A stretch of DNA of 64,000 bases from Dictyoglomus sp. (GTDB lineage Bacteria; Dictyoglomota; Dictyoglomia; Dictyoglomales; Dictyoglomaceae), in NCBI GenBank assembly GCA_025060475.1, contig JANXBZ010000007.1:56337-120336 (forward strand). The letters are read 5' to 3'. The notes under the pieces were generated by a model, which saw only the letters and a program-made list of their open reading frames with translations, had not been told where the DNA came from and did no database searches. The position numbers and the translations under genes are program-made. Positions 48,773 through 58,451 of this stretch are shown here, in pieces (within the stretch, counting starts at the first letter, position 1; the number at the start of each line of letters is the position of its first letter).

Positions 48773-49619
48773 GCCACCAGGTATTACTTCTTTTACAGTA
48801 GTAAAAAAAATAAGAGAAATAACAGGAATTAAAAAAGTAGGCCATATGGGGACCTTAGATCCTCGTGCTTGTGGGCTAATGATTATAGGTTTAGATAAAG
48901 CAGTAAAATTAGAAGAATATCTGTTAACTTTTAAAAAAACATATATAGTAGAAATGGTCTTTGGAATAGGTAGTGAAACCTATGATAGAGAAGCAAAAAA
49001 GTTTACATATGAACCCCAAAATTTAAATGAAAAGGATTTAGAAATAATTATCAAATCTTTTGTGGGAGAAAGAGAACAAATTCCGCCAACCTTCTCTGCT
49101 TTGCATATAAAGGGAAAAAGAGCTTATGAATTAGCAAGAAAAGGAGAAGAATTTTCTCTTCCAAAAAGAAAAATAGTTATATATAATGCAGACTTAAAAT
49201 ACTTCGAGAAAAATATCTTTTCAAGAGCTATTGTCGAATTTTGTGTATCTTCAGGAACATACATAAGAAGTTTAATAAGAGATATAGGAAAAATTTTAAA
49301 TATTCCTGTAATTACTTCTTTTCTTTTAAGAACTCAAATTGGTAAATTTCACATAAATAATGCTCTCCCTTATAAAAATCTAGAAAAAAATTGGAAAGAA
49401 AATCTTATTTCAGCAGTAGATATGTTAGATCTTCCGTCCTTTCTAGTGCTTAAGGATGCTATTCAGAAAGTAAGGAATGGAAATCCAATAAAAATTAAAG
49501 AGGTTAAGAATTTTTTTAATTGCTCTAACCCTATACTATTGGTTGATGAAAATAAAGAACTATTAGCAATTGCATATTATGATGGTAATTTAATTAAACC
49601 TAAGAAGGTTTTTAACTAA
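48747..49619 (+). CDS. truB: tRNA pseudouridine-55 synthase TruB
   Basis: Modifies U55 of tRNA. INKPPGITSF and the catalytic-Asp motif GHMGTLDPRACGLMIIGL are present, plus PPTFSALHIKGKRAYELAR and SSGTYIRSLIRDIG. Pro-Arg-Ala-Cys replaces the common Leu-Ala-Thr after the Asp. It has 290 residues and overlaps nrnA by 26 bases. Confidence 0.96.
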   Translation: MNHFLLINKPPGITSFTVVKKIREITGIKKVGHMGTLDPRACGLMIIGLDKAVKLEEYLLTFKKTYIVEMVFGIGSETYDREAKKFTYEPQNLNEKDLEIIIKSFVGEREQIPPTFSALHIKGKRAYELARKGEEFSLPKRKIVIYNADLKYFEKNIFSRAIVEFCVSSGTYIRSLIRDIGKILNIPVITSFLLRTQIGKFHINNALPYKNLEKNWKENLISAVDMLDLPSFLVLKDAIQKVRNGNPIKIKEVKNFFNCSNPILLVDENKELLAIAYYDGNLIKPKKVFN

Positions 49620-49622
49620 AAT

Positions 49623-51197
49623 ATGCTAGAAAATTATATTTCCAAGATTAAACTTAATAATTTAGAAGAAAAAAAAGAATTTGCAATTACAATTGGAGTG
49701 TTTGATGGTCTTCATAGAGGACATCAAGCGATTTTAAGAGAATTAAGAAAAATAGCTTTTGAAAATAATTTGAATTCTGCTGTTCTTTCTTTTGAAGATA
49801 GTTTTTCTAAAAATATTAAAGAGTTATCAGAATTTCTTCTCACAAATAAGGAAAAAGAAGAATTTTTAAGCCTCTTGGGTTTAGATTACTTTTTTTTAAT
49901 AAAATTTTTTCCAGGATTAAAAAAATTAACTCCAGAAGATTTTATAAAAGAAATTTTAAAATTAGTCTCTGTTAAATATATATGCGTTGGAGAAAATTTC
50001 AGATTTGGATATGAAAGAAGAGGAGATTTAGAGATTCTCAGAAAACTTGGTTCTATATATAAATTTGAAGTTATTTCTTTTCCTTTACTTAGAGAAAAAG
50101 AAGAAGTCTTATCAAGCAGTTTAATTAGAAAATTTTTGAAAGAGGGAAACGTTGAAAAAGCTAAGAAAATGCTTGGATATTCTTTTTTTATCCGAGGAAA
50201 AATTGTAGAAGGAGAAAAGTTAGGAAGAAAAATCGGTTTTCCAACTGCTAATATTATGCCTCATGAGAAAAAACTATTTCTCTCTAACGGAATATATAGA
50301 GGAAAAATAATTATTGACGATAAATTCTATACTTCTGCCATATATCTAGGAACTAAGCCTACTTTTAATTATCACGATAGAATCTTAGAAGTTCATATAT
50401 TAGATTATAACGAAAATATTGTTGGAAAAGAAGTTGAAATAACATTTGAAGAGTTTATAAGAGAAGAAAGAAAATTTTCTAGTGTAGAAGCCTTAAAAAA
50501 GCAAATTTTAAGAGATATAGAATATATAAAAGAAAAAAAGGAAGGAAAGATTTATATAATAACAATTGATGGACCTGCAGGTTCTGGAAAAACTACTATC
50601 GCAAGACTTTTAGCAAAATCCTTAAACTTTGACTATTTAGATAGTGGTGCCCTCTACAGAGCAGTGGGATGGCTTGCAAAGCAGGAAAATCTAATCTATG
50701 AAGAAGATATTCTTGAAATTATAAAAGAAAAACCCTTTAAATGGGAATGGGATGGGGAAAGTTTCAAAATTAGTTATAAAGGAAGAGAAATTTCAAAAAT
50801 AATAAAAACTGATGAGATAGGAAATGAAGCTTCAAAAATTGGAGGTATGCCTAAAATTAGACAAATTCTAACTATGTGGCAAAGAGAATATTTTGAACAG
50901 ATCAAAAAGGGATTAGTATTAGAAGGAAGAGATAGCGGAACAGTAGTTTTTCCTAATGCGGATTTGAAACTATATATCACTGCAAATTTAAAAACAAGAG
51001 CAGAAAGAAGAGCAAAGGAACTAGAAGAGAATTTCGAAAAAGTATTAAATTCTATAAAAGAAAGAGATAAAAGAGACACTGAAAGAATATATTCCCCCCT
51101 TAAAATTCCTCAAGATGCTTTTATAATTGACACTTCAAATTCATATCCCGAAGATATACTTAAAAAAATTATATCGTTGTTTGTTAAGATAGTATGA
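49623..51197 (+). CDS. ribF-cmk: RibF-cytidylate kinase fusion
   Basis: A 524-residue fusion. Residues 1 to about 305 form bifunctional riboflavin kinase/FAD synthetase: GVFDGLHRGHQ, SSSLIRKFLKEGNVEKA, GRKIGFPTANI and NGIYRGKI. Residues about 308 to 524 are a complete cytidylate kinase: P-loop GPAGSGKTT (residue 317 on), YLDSGALYRA, LEGRDSGTVVFP and KERDKRDTER. The frame is uninterrupted. No ATG, GTG or TTG suits a separate cmk start, although AAGGAAGGA precedes an ATT at 50550. It therefore likely makes FMN, FAD and CDP from one polypeptide. Confidence 0.92.
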   Translation: MLENYISKIKLNNLEEKKEFAITIGVFDGLHRGHQAILRELRKIAFENNLNSAVLSFEDSFSKNIKELSEFLLTNKEKEEFLSLLGLDYFFLIKFFPGLKKLTPEDFIKEILKLVSVKYICVGENFRFGYERRGDLEILRKLGSIYKFEVISFPLLREKEEVLSSSLIRKFLKEGNVEKAKKMLGYSFFIRGKIVEGEKLGRKIGFPTANIMPHEKKLFLSNGIYRGKIIIDDKFYTSAIYLGTKPTFNYHDRILEVHILDYNENIVGKEVEITFEEFIREERKFSSVEALKKQILRDIEYIKEKKEGKIYIITIDGPAGSGKTTIARLLAKSLNFDYLDSGALYRAVGWLAKQENLIYEEDILEIIKEKPFKWEWDGESFKISYKGREISKIIKTDEIGNEASKIGGMPKIRQILTMWQREYFEQIKKGLVLEGRDSGTVVFPNADLKLYITANLKTRAERRAKELEENFEKVLNSIKERDKRDTERIYSPLKIPQDAFIIDTSNSYPEDILKKIISLFVKIV

Positions 51198-51913
51198 AAA
51201 TTTTTTATTATAGAGAAGTCAATTCAACAATGGACATTGCTCAGAATCTGGCAGAGAGAGGAGTACCAGAAGGGAGCATAGTTTTAGCAGATATCCAGAA
51301 AGAAGGGAGGGGTAGAAAAGGAAGAAAATGGTATTCTCCTGAAGGTGGGCTTTGGTTTACTATAATTTTATATCCCAAATTAAAAAAAGAAGATTTAAAT
51401 TTTTTACCTATTCTTATGGGTGTTAGTATTATTCAAGGATTAGAACCATTTTTATCTATTTCCTTAAACCTTAAATGGCCTAATGATATCGAATTTAAAG
51501 GAAAAAAAGTTGGAGGAATTCTTATAGAGAGTAAATGGGAAGGACATGTCTTAAAATACGTGAATGTAGGAATTGGAATTAATCTTATGATTCCTCCTGA
51601 AAATTTTGACAATAAAGATTTTAAAGCTACCTCTCTTTTAAAATATCTTAAGGAAAAGAATAAATTCCTTATCTTAGAGAAATTATACGAAAAAATTATG
51701 GAGAATTATAAAAATTTTCCACAAAACAAAAAGGATATCTATGAATATTTTCTTAAAAAATTTCCATATATAGGAAAGGAAGTACTTCTATATTCAGAAT
51801 CCTCACAAAAAATTGTAAAAATTATAGATATTTCTAAAGATGGCTCTTTATTAGTAGAGGAAGACGGAGAGATTAAAAACTATAATTGGGGGGTTATAAG
51901 TGTTAGAACTTAG
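51194..51913 (+). CDS. birA: Biotin-[acetyl-CoA-carboxylase] ligase
   Basis: Attaches biotin to carboxyl-carrier proteins; 239 residues. Catalytic loop GRGRKGRKWYSPEGGLWF, LKWPNDIEFKGKKVGGIL and the small C-terminal domain are present. There is no N-terminal helix-turn-helix, so it is a class I enzyme without repressor function. It overlaps the fusion gene by 4 bases. Confidence 0.95.
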   Translation: MKIFYYREVNSTMDIAQNLAERGVPEGSIVLADIQKEGRGRKGRKWYSPEGGLWFTIILYPKLKKEDLNFLPILMGVSIIQGLEPFLSISLNLKWPNDIEFKGKKVGGILIESKWEGHVLKYVNVGIGINLMIPPENFDNKDFKATSLLKYLKEKNKFLILEKLYEKIMENYKNFPQNKKDIYEYFLKKFPYIGKEVLLYSESSQKIVKIIDISKDGSLLVEEDGEIKNYNWGVISVRT

Positions 51914-52691
51914 GAATATAAAAGGTTTTCTTATTGACCTTGATGGATGTATATACAGAGGTAATAATCTTTTACCTTCTGCAAAAGAGTTTATTGATTT
52001 TCTTCATAGAAAAACTATTAGAATTTTATTTGTCACGAATAATTCTACTCACTTACCTATAGATTATTGCCAAAAATTAAGAAACATGGGAATTGAAGTA
52101 AACGAAGAAGAGTTTTTAACTTCAGGTATAGCCACAGCAATTTACCTAAAGAAATGGAAGAAAAAAGGAAAAGCTTATGTTATAGGAGAAGATGCTTTAA
52201 AAGAAGCCATTATGAAAATTGATTGGGAAATTTCTGATGAGGATGTAGATGCAGTAGTTGTAGGCTTAGATAGAAATTTCACCTTTGATAAATTGAAAAG
52301 AGCAAATCACTTAATAAGAAATGGTGCAAGATTTATTGCGACAAATCCTGATAAAACTTTTCCTCAGGAGAACACTATTGAGCCAGGTGCTGGTTCCTTA
52401 GTTTCTGCAATAAGTTCCGCATCTCAAAAAAGACCAATTATAATAGGAAAGCCTTCTCCTTATATTGGAAAAATTGCTCTATCAAAATTGGGGCTTAGTT
52501 CTTCTGAAATAATAGTATTAGGAGATCGTATAGATACTGATGTTCTATTTGCTAAAAGATTAAAATCTATTTCTTTTTTAGTTTTGACAGGAGTATCTTC
52601 AAAAAATGATCTAAAGAAAACTAAAATAAAGCCTGATTTTGTTTTTAAAAATCTATCAGAAATTTTAGAATTTTTAGAGGATAAGTTTTAA
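51900..52691 (+). CDS. HAD-IIA sugar-phosphatase-like protein (NagD family)
   Basis: A 263-residue HAD hydrolase: motif I LIDLDGCIYRGN, motif II FVTNNST, motif III/IV GKPSPY and VLGDRIDTDVLFAKR. NagD-type enzymes dephosphorylate nucleotides or sugar phosphates; the substrate is unknown. The start is GTG at 51900 after GGGGGG, overlapping birA by 14 bases. It ends the long plus-strand operon and overlaps the convergent membrane gene by 18 bases. Confidence 0.92.
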   Translation: MLELRNIKGFLIDLDGCIYRGNNLLPSAKEFIDFLHRKTIRILFVTNNSTHLPIDYCQKLRNMGIEVNEEEFLTSGIATAIYLKKWKKKGKAYVIGEDALKEAIMKIDWEISDEDVDAVVVGLDRNFTFDKLKRANHLIRNGARFIATNPDKTFPQENTIEPGAGSLVSAISSASQKRPIIIGKPSPYIGKIALSKLGLSSSEIIVLGDRIDTDVLFAKRLKSISFLVLTGVSSKNDLKKTKIKPDFVFKNLSEILEFLEDKF

Positions 52692-53414
52692 CATAGAGAT
52701 TACGAAAATTATTAATGAGATATCAACTAGGGTATCAATAATAAATAATTTTGACGAAATTTTGATTAAGTATTTTTCTATCAAAAATTTTATTAAAATT
52801 GTTAAAGAAATGAAAGAATAATAGTTTCTAATTTCAAACCATAATATAAAGAATAATATACTTTTAAAAATTCCTCCTATATATTTTTCAAGAGAAGGTA
52901 TTCCATTTGTTGTAAACTCTTCCTTTGAGTCAATATTTTTTCTTACATAAAAGGTTAAGATTGTGCCTGTAAAGACAACGATTATATAACCAATAGCCAA
53001 TAGAACGTAATAATCACTGTTATAAAATCTTAACCATAAATTTCCTAAGTAAGGTCTTTCCCAGAATATGGGATATTTGCTATATGGAAATAAAAAGACA
53101 AATGTTAAAGATATAAAATGTATTAACTGATCTAATAGAAAATACCAAATATTATCTTGAGTCTTAGAGAGATTAGATGTTTTAACTTTTCTCCAATCAA
53201 TATATATATGAAAAATCCATACACAAAGAATATAAAGAATTGAGGAAAAATATTTTAAATAAGGCATAGATAAAAAAAGAGCACATATTAGGAAAATAGA
53301 TCCATGGAGAACTACACCCAAGAAGGATTTTTTCTTTAATTTAAAAATAAAATTAGTCTGAAAGGGAAAATCTGCTAATAAATGGGCTAACCATAACCTC
53401 AAGAACCAGAACAT
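52674..53414 (-). CDS. DUF3307 membrane protein
   Basis: A 246-residue protein with six or seven hydrophobic segments starting MFWFLRLWLAHLLADFPFQT, the DUF3307 signature, and the conserved FHIYIDWRKVK. Function unknown. The ATG at 53414 follows AAAAGGGGA; the in-frame GTG at 53432 lacks a site. It overlaps the HD-GYP gene by 16 bases, so it is the last gene of that operon. Confidence 0.84.
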   Translation of the reverse strand: MFWFLRLWLAHLLADFPFQTNFIFKLKKKSFLGVVLHGSIFLICALFLSMPYLKYFSSILYILCVWIFHIYIDWRKVKTSNLSKTQDNIWYFLLDQLIHFISLTFVFLFPYSKYPIFWERPYLGNLWLRFYNSDYYVLLAIGYIIVVFTGTILTFYVRKNIDSKEEFTTNGIPSLEKYIGGIFKSILFFILWFEIRNYYSFISLTILIKFLIEKYLIKISSKLFIIDTLVDISLIIFVISMLKLIL

Positions 53415-54742
53415 AATTTCCCCTTTTGCCACAGAGATAATAATGCAGAGACTACTAAAGGATCGAATTGTTTTCCTTTTTGATTTTCAATCTCCATAAT
53501 TGCGACATCCATACTTAATCCCTTTCTATAAGGTCTGTCAGAAGTCATAGCATCTAACGTGTCTGCTACAGCAATTATTCTTCCTAATATTGATATCTGT
53601 TCTCCTTTTAGTTTTTTAGGATATCCACTCCCATCATATCTTTCATGATGTTCCTCAACTCCAGGAATTATATCTTCTAAAGAGGAAAGAGGCTCCAAAA
53701 TCTTCCGTCCCACCAATGGATGCTTTTCTATCTCTTTTCTCTCTTCTTCTGTTAATTTTTCTTTTTTTCTTAATATGACTTCATCTATACCAATTTTTCC
53801 AATATCATGAAGAAGAGCAGACAACCTAATCTTTTCAATGAAGTTTTCATCAAATCCCATTTCTTCTGCAATTAATTCTGAATATTGAGTTACCCTTCTA
53901 GAATGCCCGTGGGTATAAGGATCCTTTGCTTCAATAGCAAAGGCTAAGGATTCTACTGTATCAAAAAATAATTCTTTTAAATTTTGGTATAATCTTGCAT
54001 TTTCTATAGCAATAGCTGCTTGATTTGCAATAGCTTGTAATAAATTCAGATCATTTTCGTCGAAGTTATCATTTCCTTTTTTATTAAGAACCTCTATAAC
54101 TCCAACAATTTTCTCTTTAGTTTTTAAAGGAACACACAAAATTGACTTTGTTCTAAAAGATGTAGCAGAATCATATTTTTTTGCAAATCTTGGATCCTCT
54201 TCTACATTGTTCGCAATAAGAGGTTCTCCTGTTTTTGCTACCCATCCTGCAATACCCTCTCCTAGAGGAATTCTAAATTTTTTTATGACATCCCCTTTCT
54301 CTCCCAACGCTATCTCAAAGGTCAAATCATTAGTTTTTTCGTCTAAAAGCATCAAAGAACTTGCCTCTGCTTCTAGAGTTTCTTTCGATAAAGTCATTAT
54401 AAGGTTAAGTAAATCTTTCAATCTAAAGGTTGAATTTATCTGAAAACCTATTTCTTGAAGTATATTTAATTCTTTGATTCTTTCTTCAAGATTAATAATT
54501 CTGTTAACAAGAGAAATATATTTATCAATTAGAAATTTAATAATTTCCTTATCTTTATAATAATCTAGAATTAATTCCAATATATTATCACCTAATTTGT
54601 ATTTAAATTTTTCTCCCCTTTTGTTTCCTTCCTCAAAAATGATTTTACCTTTATAGTCTGTTAAAGATAAACTATAAGAAAATATATATTTTTGCTCAAT
54701 AAAAATATCAAGTATCTCTTTTAATACTTGAATTTCCTTCAT
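53399..54742 (-). CDS. GAF-HD-GYP protein (putative c-di-GMP phosphodiesterase)
   Basis: A 447-residue soluble protein. Residues about 1 to 90 are an unassigned helical region, about 93 to 250 a GAF domain (GEGIAGWVAKTGEPLIANNV, SILCVPLKTKEKIVGVIEVLN), and about 258 to 435 an HD-GYP domain with HDIGKIGIDE, HPLVG, HHERYDGSGYP and DTLDAMTSDRPYR. All metal ligands are present, so cleavage of cyclic dinucleotides is plausible. The ATG at 54742 follows GGAGAG. It overlaps the cyclase gene by 35 bases. Confidence 0.92.
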   Translation of the reverse strand: MKEIQVLKEILDIFIEQKYIFSYSLSLTDYKGKIIFEEGNKRGEKFKYKLGDNILELILDYYKDKEIIKFLIDKYISLVNRIINLEERIKELNILQEIGFQINSTFRLKDLLNLIMTLSKETLEAEASSLMLLDEKTNDLTFEIALGEKGDVIKKFRIPLGEGIAGWVAKTGEPLIANNVEEDPRFAKKYDSATSFRTKSILCVPLKTKEKIVGVIEVLNKKGNDNFDENDLNLLQAIANQAAIAIENARLYQNLKELFFDTVESLAFAIEAKDPYTHGHSRRVTQYSELIAEEMGFDENFIEKIRLSALLHDIGKIGIDEVILRKKEKLTEEERKEIEKHPLVGRKILEPLSSLEDIIPGVEEHHERYDGSGYPKKLKGEQISILGRIIAVADTLDAMTSDRPYRKGLSMDVAIMEIENQKGKQFDPLVVSALLSLWQKGKLCSGS

Positions 54743-56564
54743 TTTTCTCTCCAATAATCTTATAGATATGCACTGGTTCTTCTTTACCCTTTACCTTTAC
54801 AAAACCTAGATCCTCAAACTCAAAAATTTCTTTTGTAAAATTAAAAGTATTTTCACAAACTAAAATTTCACCACCTTTTGCAAGACTTTCCAGTCTTTGG
54901 GCTAAATTTACAGTAGCACCAATCGCTGTAAATTCCATTCTTTGTGTAGAACCAATAGTTCCAGCTACTGCTTCACCTGTAGTTATCCCAATACCTACAT
55001 TAAGAGGAGGATAGCCTCTTTTTTCCCAGTTTTCTCTTAGACTTTTCAGTATATTTTGAATCTCGATCGCTGTCTTTACAGCTCTTTTTGGAGCATCCTC
55101 ATAGTATATGGGCGTTCCAAAAAGAGCCATAATGGCATCTCCTACGAATTTATCTACTGTTCCTCCATATTTGAATATTATTTCTGTTGCAGAAGTAAAA
55201 TATTCGTTCAAAATCTTTGTTATCTCTTCAGGTGATAAAATATCTGAATAATAGGTGAAATTTCTAATATCTGCAAACATAACACTTATCCATTGCCTCT
55301 TTGTCTGAAGAAGTTGATATTCTCTGTCTGAGAGGATAATATCCACTACCGAAGGTGGAACAAATCTTTGAAATACTGTTTTGATTTCTCTTTTTTCTTT
55401 CTCTTCTCTTATAAAATTATAAAGAAGAATAAATAGATAACAAATAACAAGAGAAAAGACAGGAGTAGTTATAGGTAATAAAAATTTAAATCTTACGAAA
55501 AGAAATATACTAAGAATTACATAGCTTATTAATAAAAGACCTATGATTAAAAAGTTATTAAAGCCTGATATTTTCTTTAAAGGAATCACGGGTATTAAAG
55601 TAAATAAAAAACTAAAAATAAATAATGGAAACCCCTCAAAAAGGGGATATATATAGTCTTTAGATAAAAGAGTAGCTATACTGTTAGCATGAACTTCAAC
55701 CCCAGGCATTTTTCCAAGTTTTAAAGAAGAACCTGATCTCAGATAATGATAAAAAGGGGTAAAATGAGTATCATGAAGAGCTTCTGTTGTTGCACCTATA
55801 AGTACTATCTTATTTTTAAAAATTTGGGGGTCTACTTTTCCTTTAATAATTTCACTGTAGGAATAGGTTGGAAATTTAAAAGCTCCCCCTCTATAATTAA
55901 TATAAATAAAATTGTTTCTATCTGTAGGAATTTTATTTTCTTTCAAATAAGATTCAGGATCTTTAGAAAGATAAGCACATATTATCAAAAAAGGAAAAGA
56001 ATACCAATCTCTTTCAAAAATTTTTGACTTTATGCTGAATCTCCTTATAAATCCGTCCTCATCATATATAGGATTAACTAAACCTACTATTGTATTTGAT
56101 GAAAAAATCTCGATAGGTTCTATAATTTTTCTTATAGTTCCATATCTAGGATCATTAAAAGAAACAAAAAAGCTTGCCAAAATGACATCCTTATCTAATG
56201 TTTTTGAAAAATTAAAATCTTCTCTTTTCTCCCCATAGGTATCAAAATATATATCAAAAGCTATTATTTTGGCACCAAATTTTCTTAGATTCTCTATAAG
56301 TTTTACATGTAGTTTACGTGACCATGGCCAATTTCCAAACTCCTCAATGGAATTATCGTCTATAGCAATAATTACTATGGGTTCCTTAACAGAAATCTCT
56401 CCACGAATTCCAAATCTCCAGTCAAGAGTTTTTAACTCTAAAATTCGAAACCAAGAAATTTGATTTAAGAGAAAGATGAGGACAAGAGTTGTGAGGATTA
56501 TTAAAACTCTTGTCCTCACCCCTGTATATTCTTTTGTTAAAAACCTACCAAACCTTTTCTCCAA
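54708..56564 (-). CDS. CHASE2-domain class III nucleotide cyclase
   Basis: Membrane receptor cyclase of 618 residues. One N-terminal helix (LIILTTLVLIFLL) leads to an extracytoplasmic CHASE2 sensor (about residues 40 to 300), then three closely spaced helices (about 310 to 385) and a cytosolic cyclase domain (about 410 to 585) with metal-binding FADIRNFTYYS and DKFVGDAIMALFG, and FTAIGATVNLAQRLE. It probably makes cAMP. The start is TTG at 56564, one base after the FecR gene stop, without a good ribosome site; a GTG at 56519 is an alternative. It is likely translationally coupled. Confidence 0.9.
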   Translation of the reverse strand: MEKRFGRFLTKEYTGVRTRVLIILTTLVLIFLLNQISWFRILELKTLDWRFGIRGEISVKEPIVIIAIDDNSIEEFGNWPWSRKLHVKLIENLRKFGAKIIAFDIYFDTYGEKREDFNFSKTLDKDVILASFFVSFNDPRYGTIRKIIEPIEIFSSNTIVGLVNPIYDEDGFIRRFSIKSKIFERDWYSFPFLIICAYLSKDPESYLKENKIPTDRNNFIYINYRGGAFKFPTYSYSEIIKGKVDPQIFKNKIVLIGATTEALHDTHFTPFYHYLRSGSSLKLGKMPGVEVHANSIATLLSKDYIYPLFEGFPLFIFSFLFTLIPVIPLKKISGFNNFLIIGLLLISYVILSIFLFVRFKFLLPITTPVFSLVICYLFILLYNFIREEKEKREIKTVFQRFVPPSVVDIILSDREYQLLQTKRQWISVMFADIRNFTYYSDILSPEEITKILNEYFTSATEIIFKYGGTVDKFVGDAIMALFGTPIYYEDAPKRAVKTAIEIQNILKSLRENWEKRGYPPLNVGIGITTGEAVAGTIGSTQRMEFTAIGATVNLAQRLESLAKGGEILVCENTFNFTKEIFEFEDLGFVKVKGKEEPVHIYKIIGEKNEGNSSIKRDT

Positions 56565-56565
56565 T

Positions 56566-58392
56566 TTAGAAGTAAATCTTCGTATCTACAGTATAGTAAT
56601 CTATAGGATTACCTTGAGAATCAAAGGTTCTTAATATCTTTATTATTATATCTATATTTTGAGCTAAAGGATATTGAACTTGACCATAAATCTTAGTATT
56701 TTCAGTTATGAAGCTAAAGGGTCCAAGAGGAATATTTTTTTGTTCATAGATTAATTGTCCATTTATTCTTGGTCCAATTCTTACAGCTAATTCTCCATGA
56801 AGAGAAGGAAATAGATTTTCATATGCCTCATAAAGTACTAATAATTCTGCAATATTCATTATCTTTGCATTTAATCCTGCAAGAATACCATTGATTCTCT
56901 TTGTAGGAGGGGTTATTGCAGGTAAATTATCTTTAGCTTTATTCTTTTCATAGAAGGCATCAAAATATCCAAAGGTAAAATTGTCAGAAATACTTCTTAA
57001 TTGAATCTGTGCCTCAATAAAACCTAGGAAATTTGCTTTAATTCCTGCTATTAAACCATTTTCTGAAGCTACATTAGGATCAATAGTGAAGTTAATCCCA
57101 TTATGAATAATTCTTTGAGCAAAAGAAGCATAAGCTACTATATCCTTTGTTATGAAGTACCCAGCATCAACCCCAGCTATAAGCTGTTGTTTTGTATAAG
57201 TAGCGTCTAAATCAGCCATAGCGTTAATTCCTAATTCTAGTTTTGCTAGTGGTCGATAAAAGACTCTTATTCCATAAGTAGTTAATGGATTTTCTGAAAG
57301 TTCGTATTGAATTCCTTTACTTGGATTCCAAACTAATCTTAGTTTAAAAGGAGAAGGTATTAAAAGATTTACGCCAAATTGATTTGGTTTTTCTAATCTT
57401 ATACGGAAGCTATCCAATTGATTTGTGGAATATCTATTTGCAATTAATCCATATCCTAAATTATAGCCATCTATTGTTCCATATCTTACTCCAAAAGAAG
57501 GAAGATTAATTTCTCCATATCTAAAACCTATTTCGAAAAATGTATTACCTTCACCATTGGTAAGAAGAGATAGTTCTAATCCTAGTTTTACTATATTAAA
57601 ATTCAACTCTGGAGTGAAAGCAAGCTTCATAAACATTTCTCCATCTCTAATTTCCATTCCATAGCCTGCTTCGCTCTTTAAAAGTTGAGTCTTAGTTTCA
57701 GGTTTCATTTTTTCCATTTCTTCTGGGGTAACTTCCTTTGCTTCCTTAAGTTCTTCTTTAATAACCTCTTTTACTTGTTCTATTTCTTTTTCTAATTCTT
57801 TAATATATTCTTGTACATTAAAGGGATCTTCCTTTCCAAAAGTTCCATCGGGATTTATTACAGTTTTAAACCCCTCTTTTAAATTCTTTTCTATTCCTCC
57901 AGCGATAAGAGAAACTATTCCGCTTAGGCTATTTACAAAGGTTGTCCCATCCTCAAGAACATCCATCACCCAAGATGTCCCTCTTACACCAGCAACTGCT
58001 GTAGGAGTTTGAATTTCCACTCTTTCTCCTGGTTTTAATATTCTTTCAACAGTTGCCCATATTTTTCCAATCCAAAGTTTAAATATTGATTTCTCTTTGT
58101 CCTCTTCTTTAGAAAGTTCTACAATATCGAGTTGGGTATTTGAAGAAAGCCTCAATGTTGACTTATCTGAAAAAGCTAAAACTGCATAAGAATTTGCTTG
58201 AACCCAAATTCTATCTCCTGGAGATAATGCCATATTAAGCTTTGCAGGAGTAAATATTTCACTTCCTGCTCTTTTTACATATACACTACCCTTCAATGAA
58301 GTTATAACAGCAGTTCTTCTTTCTAAAGTTTGAGCCCACGAGATGTTAAAAATAAATAGAAAAAGAAAGATGAAAATAAGATATTTTTTCAT
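56566..58392 (-). CDS. FecR-domain protein with C-terminal beta-barrel-like region
   Basis: A 608-residue exported protein. Signal peptide: residues 1 to 20, with cleavage after SWA. A FecR domain spans about 25 to 165, with APGD-like LSPGDRIWVQ and TPTAVAGVRGTSWV. A charged helix (190 to 230) links to a long region (240 to 608) of alternating beta strands ending in DYYTVDTKIYF, with terminal Phe like an outer-membrane beta-signal. The protein may therefore join a periplasmic FecR sensor to an outer-membrane barrel. GAGGTGAAG precedes the ATG; the gene leads the cyclase/HD-GYP operon. Confidence 0.8.
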   Translation of the reverse strand: MKKYLIFIFLFLFIFNISWAQTLERRTAVITSLKGSVYVKRAGSEIFTPAKLNMALSPGDRIWVQANSYAVLAFSDKSTLRLSSNTQLDIVELSKEEDKEKSIFKLWIGKIWATVERILKPGERVEIQTPTAVAGVRGTSWVMDVLEDGTTFVNSLSGIVSLIAGGIEKNLKEGFKTVINPDGTFGKEDPFNVQEYIKELEKEIEQVKEVIKEELKEAKEVTPEEMEKMKPETKTQLLKSEAGYGMEIRDGEMFMKLAFTPELNFNIVKLGLELSLLTNGEGNTFFEIGFRYGEINLPSFGVRYGTIDGYNLGYGLIANRYSTNQLDSFRIRLEKPNQFGVNLLIPSPFKLRLVWNPSKGIQYELSENPLTTYGIRVFYRPLAKLELGINAMADLDATYTKQQLIAGVDAGYFITKDIVAYASFAQRIIHNGINFTIDPNVASENGLIAGIKANFLGFIEAQIQLRSISDNFTFGYFDAFYEKNKAKDNLPAITPPTKRINGILAGLNAKIMNIAELLVLYEAYENLFPSLHGELAVRIGPRINGQLIYEQKNIPLGPFSFITENTKIYGQVQYPLAQNIDIIIKILRTFDSQGNPIDYYTVDTKIYF

Positions 58393-58428
58393 TATTTCTT
58401 CACCTCTTTAGTTTCAATTTTTATATAA

Positions 58429-58439
58429 ATTATACCAGT
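58429..58439 (-). promoter_or_regulatory. Extended -10 promoter of the FecR-cyclase operon
   Basis: Minus-strand TGG precedes a perfect TATAAT (58429-58434), an extended -10. The start is expected near 58422. The -35 region is poor (CTTTCA), as at activator-dependent promoters; a CRP-type palindrome overlaps it. Confidence 0.72.
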
Positions 58440-58451
58440 TTCTTATTGAAT

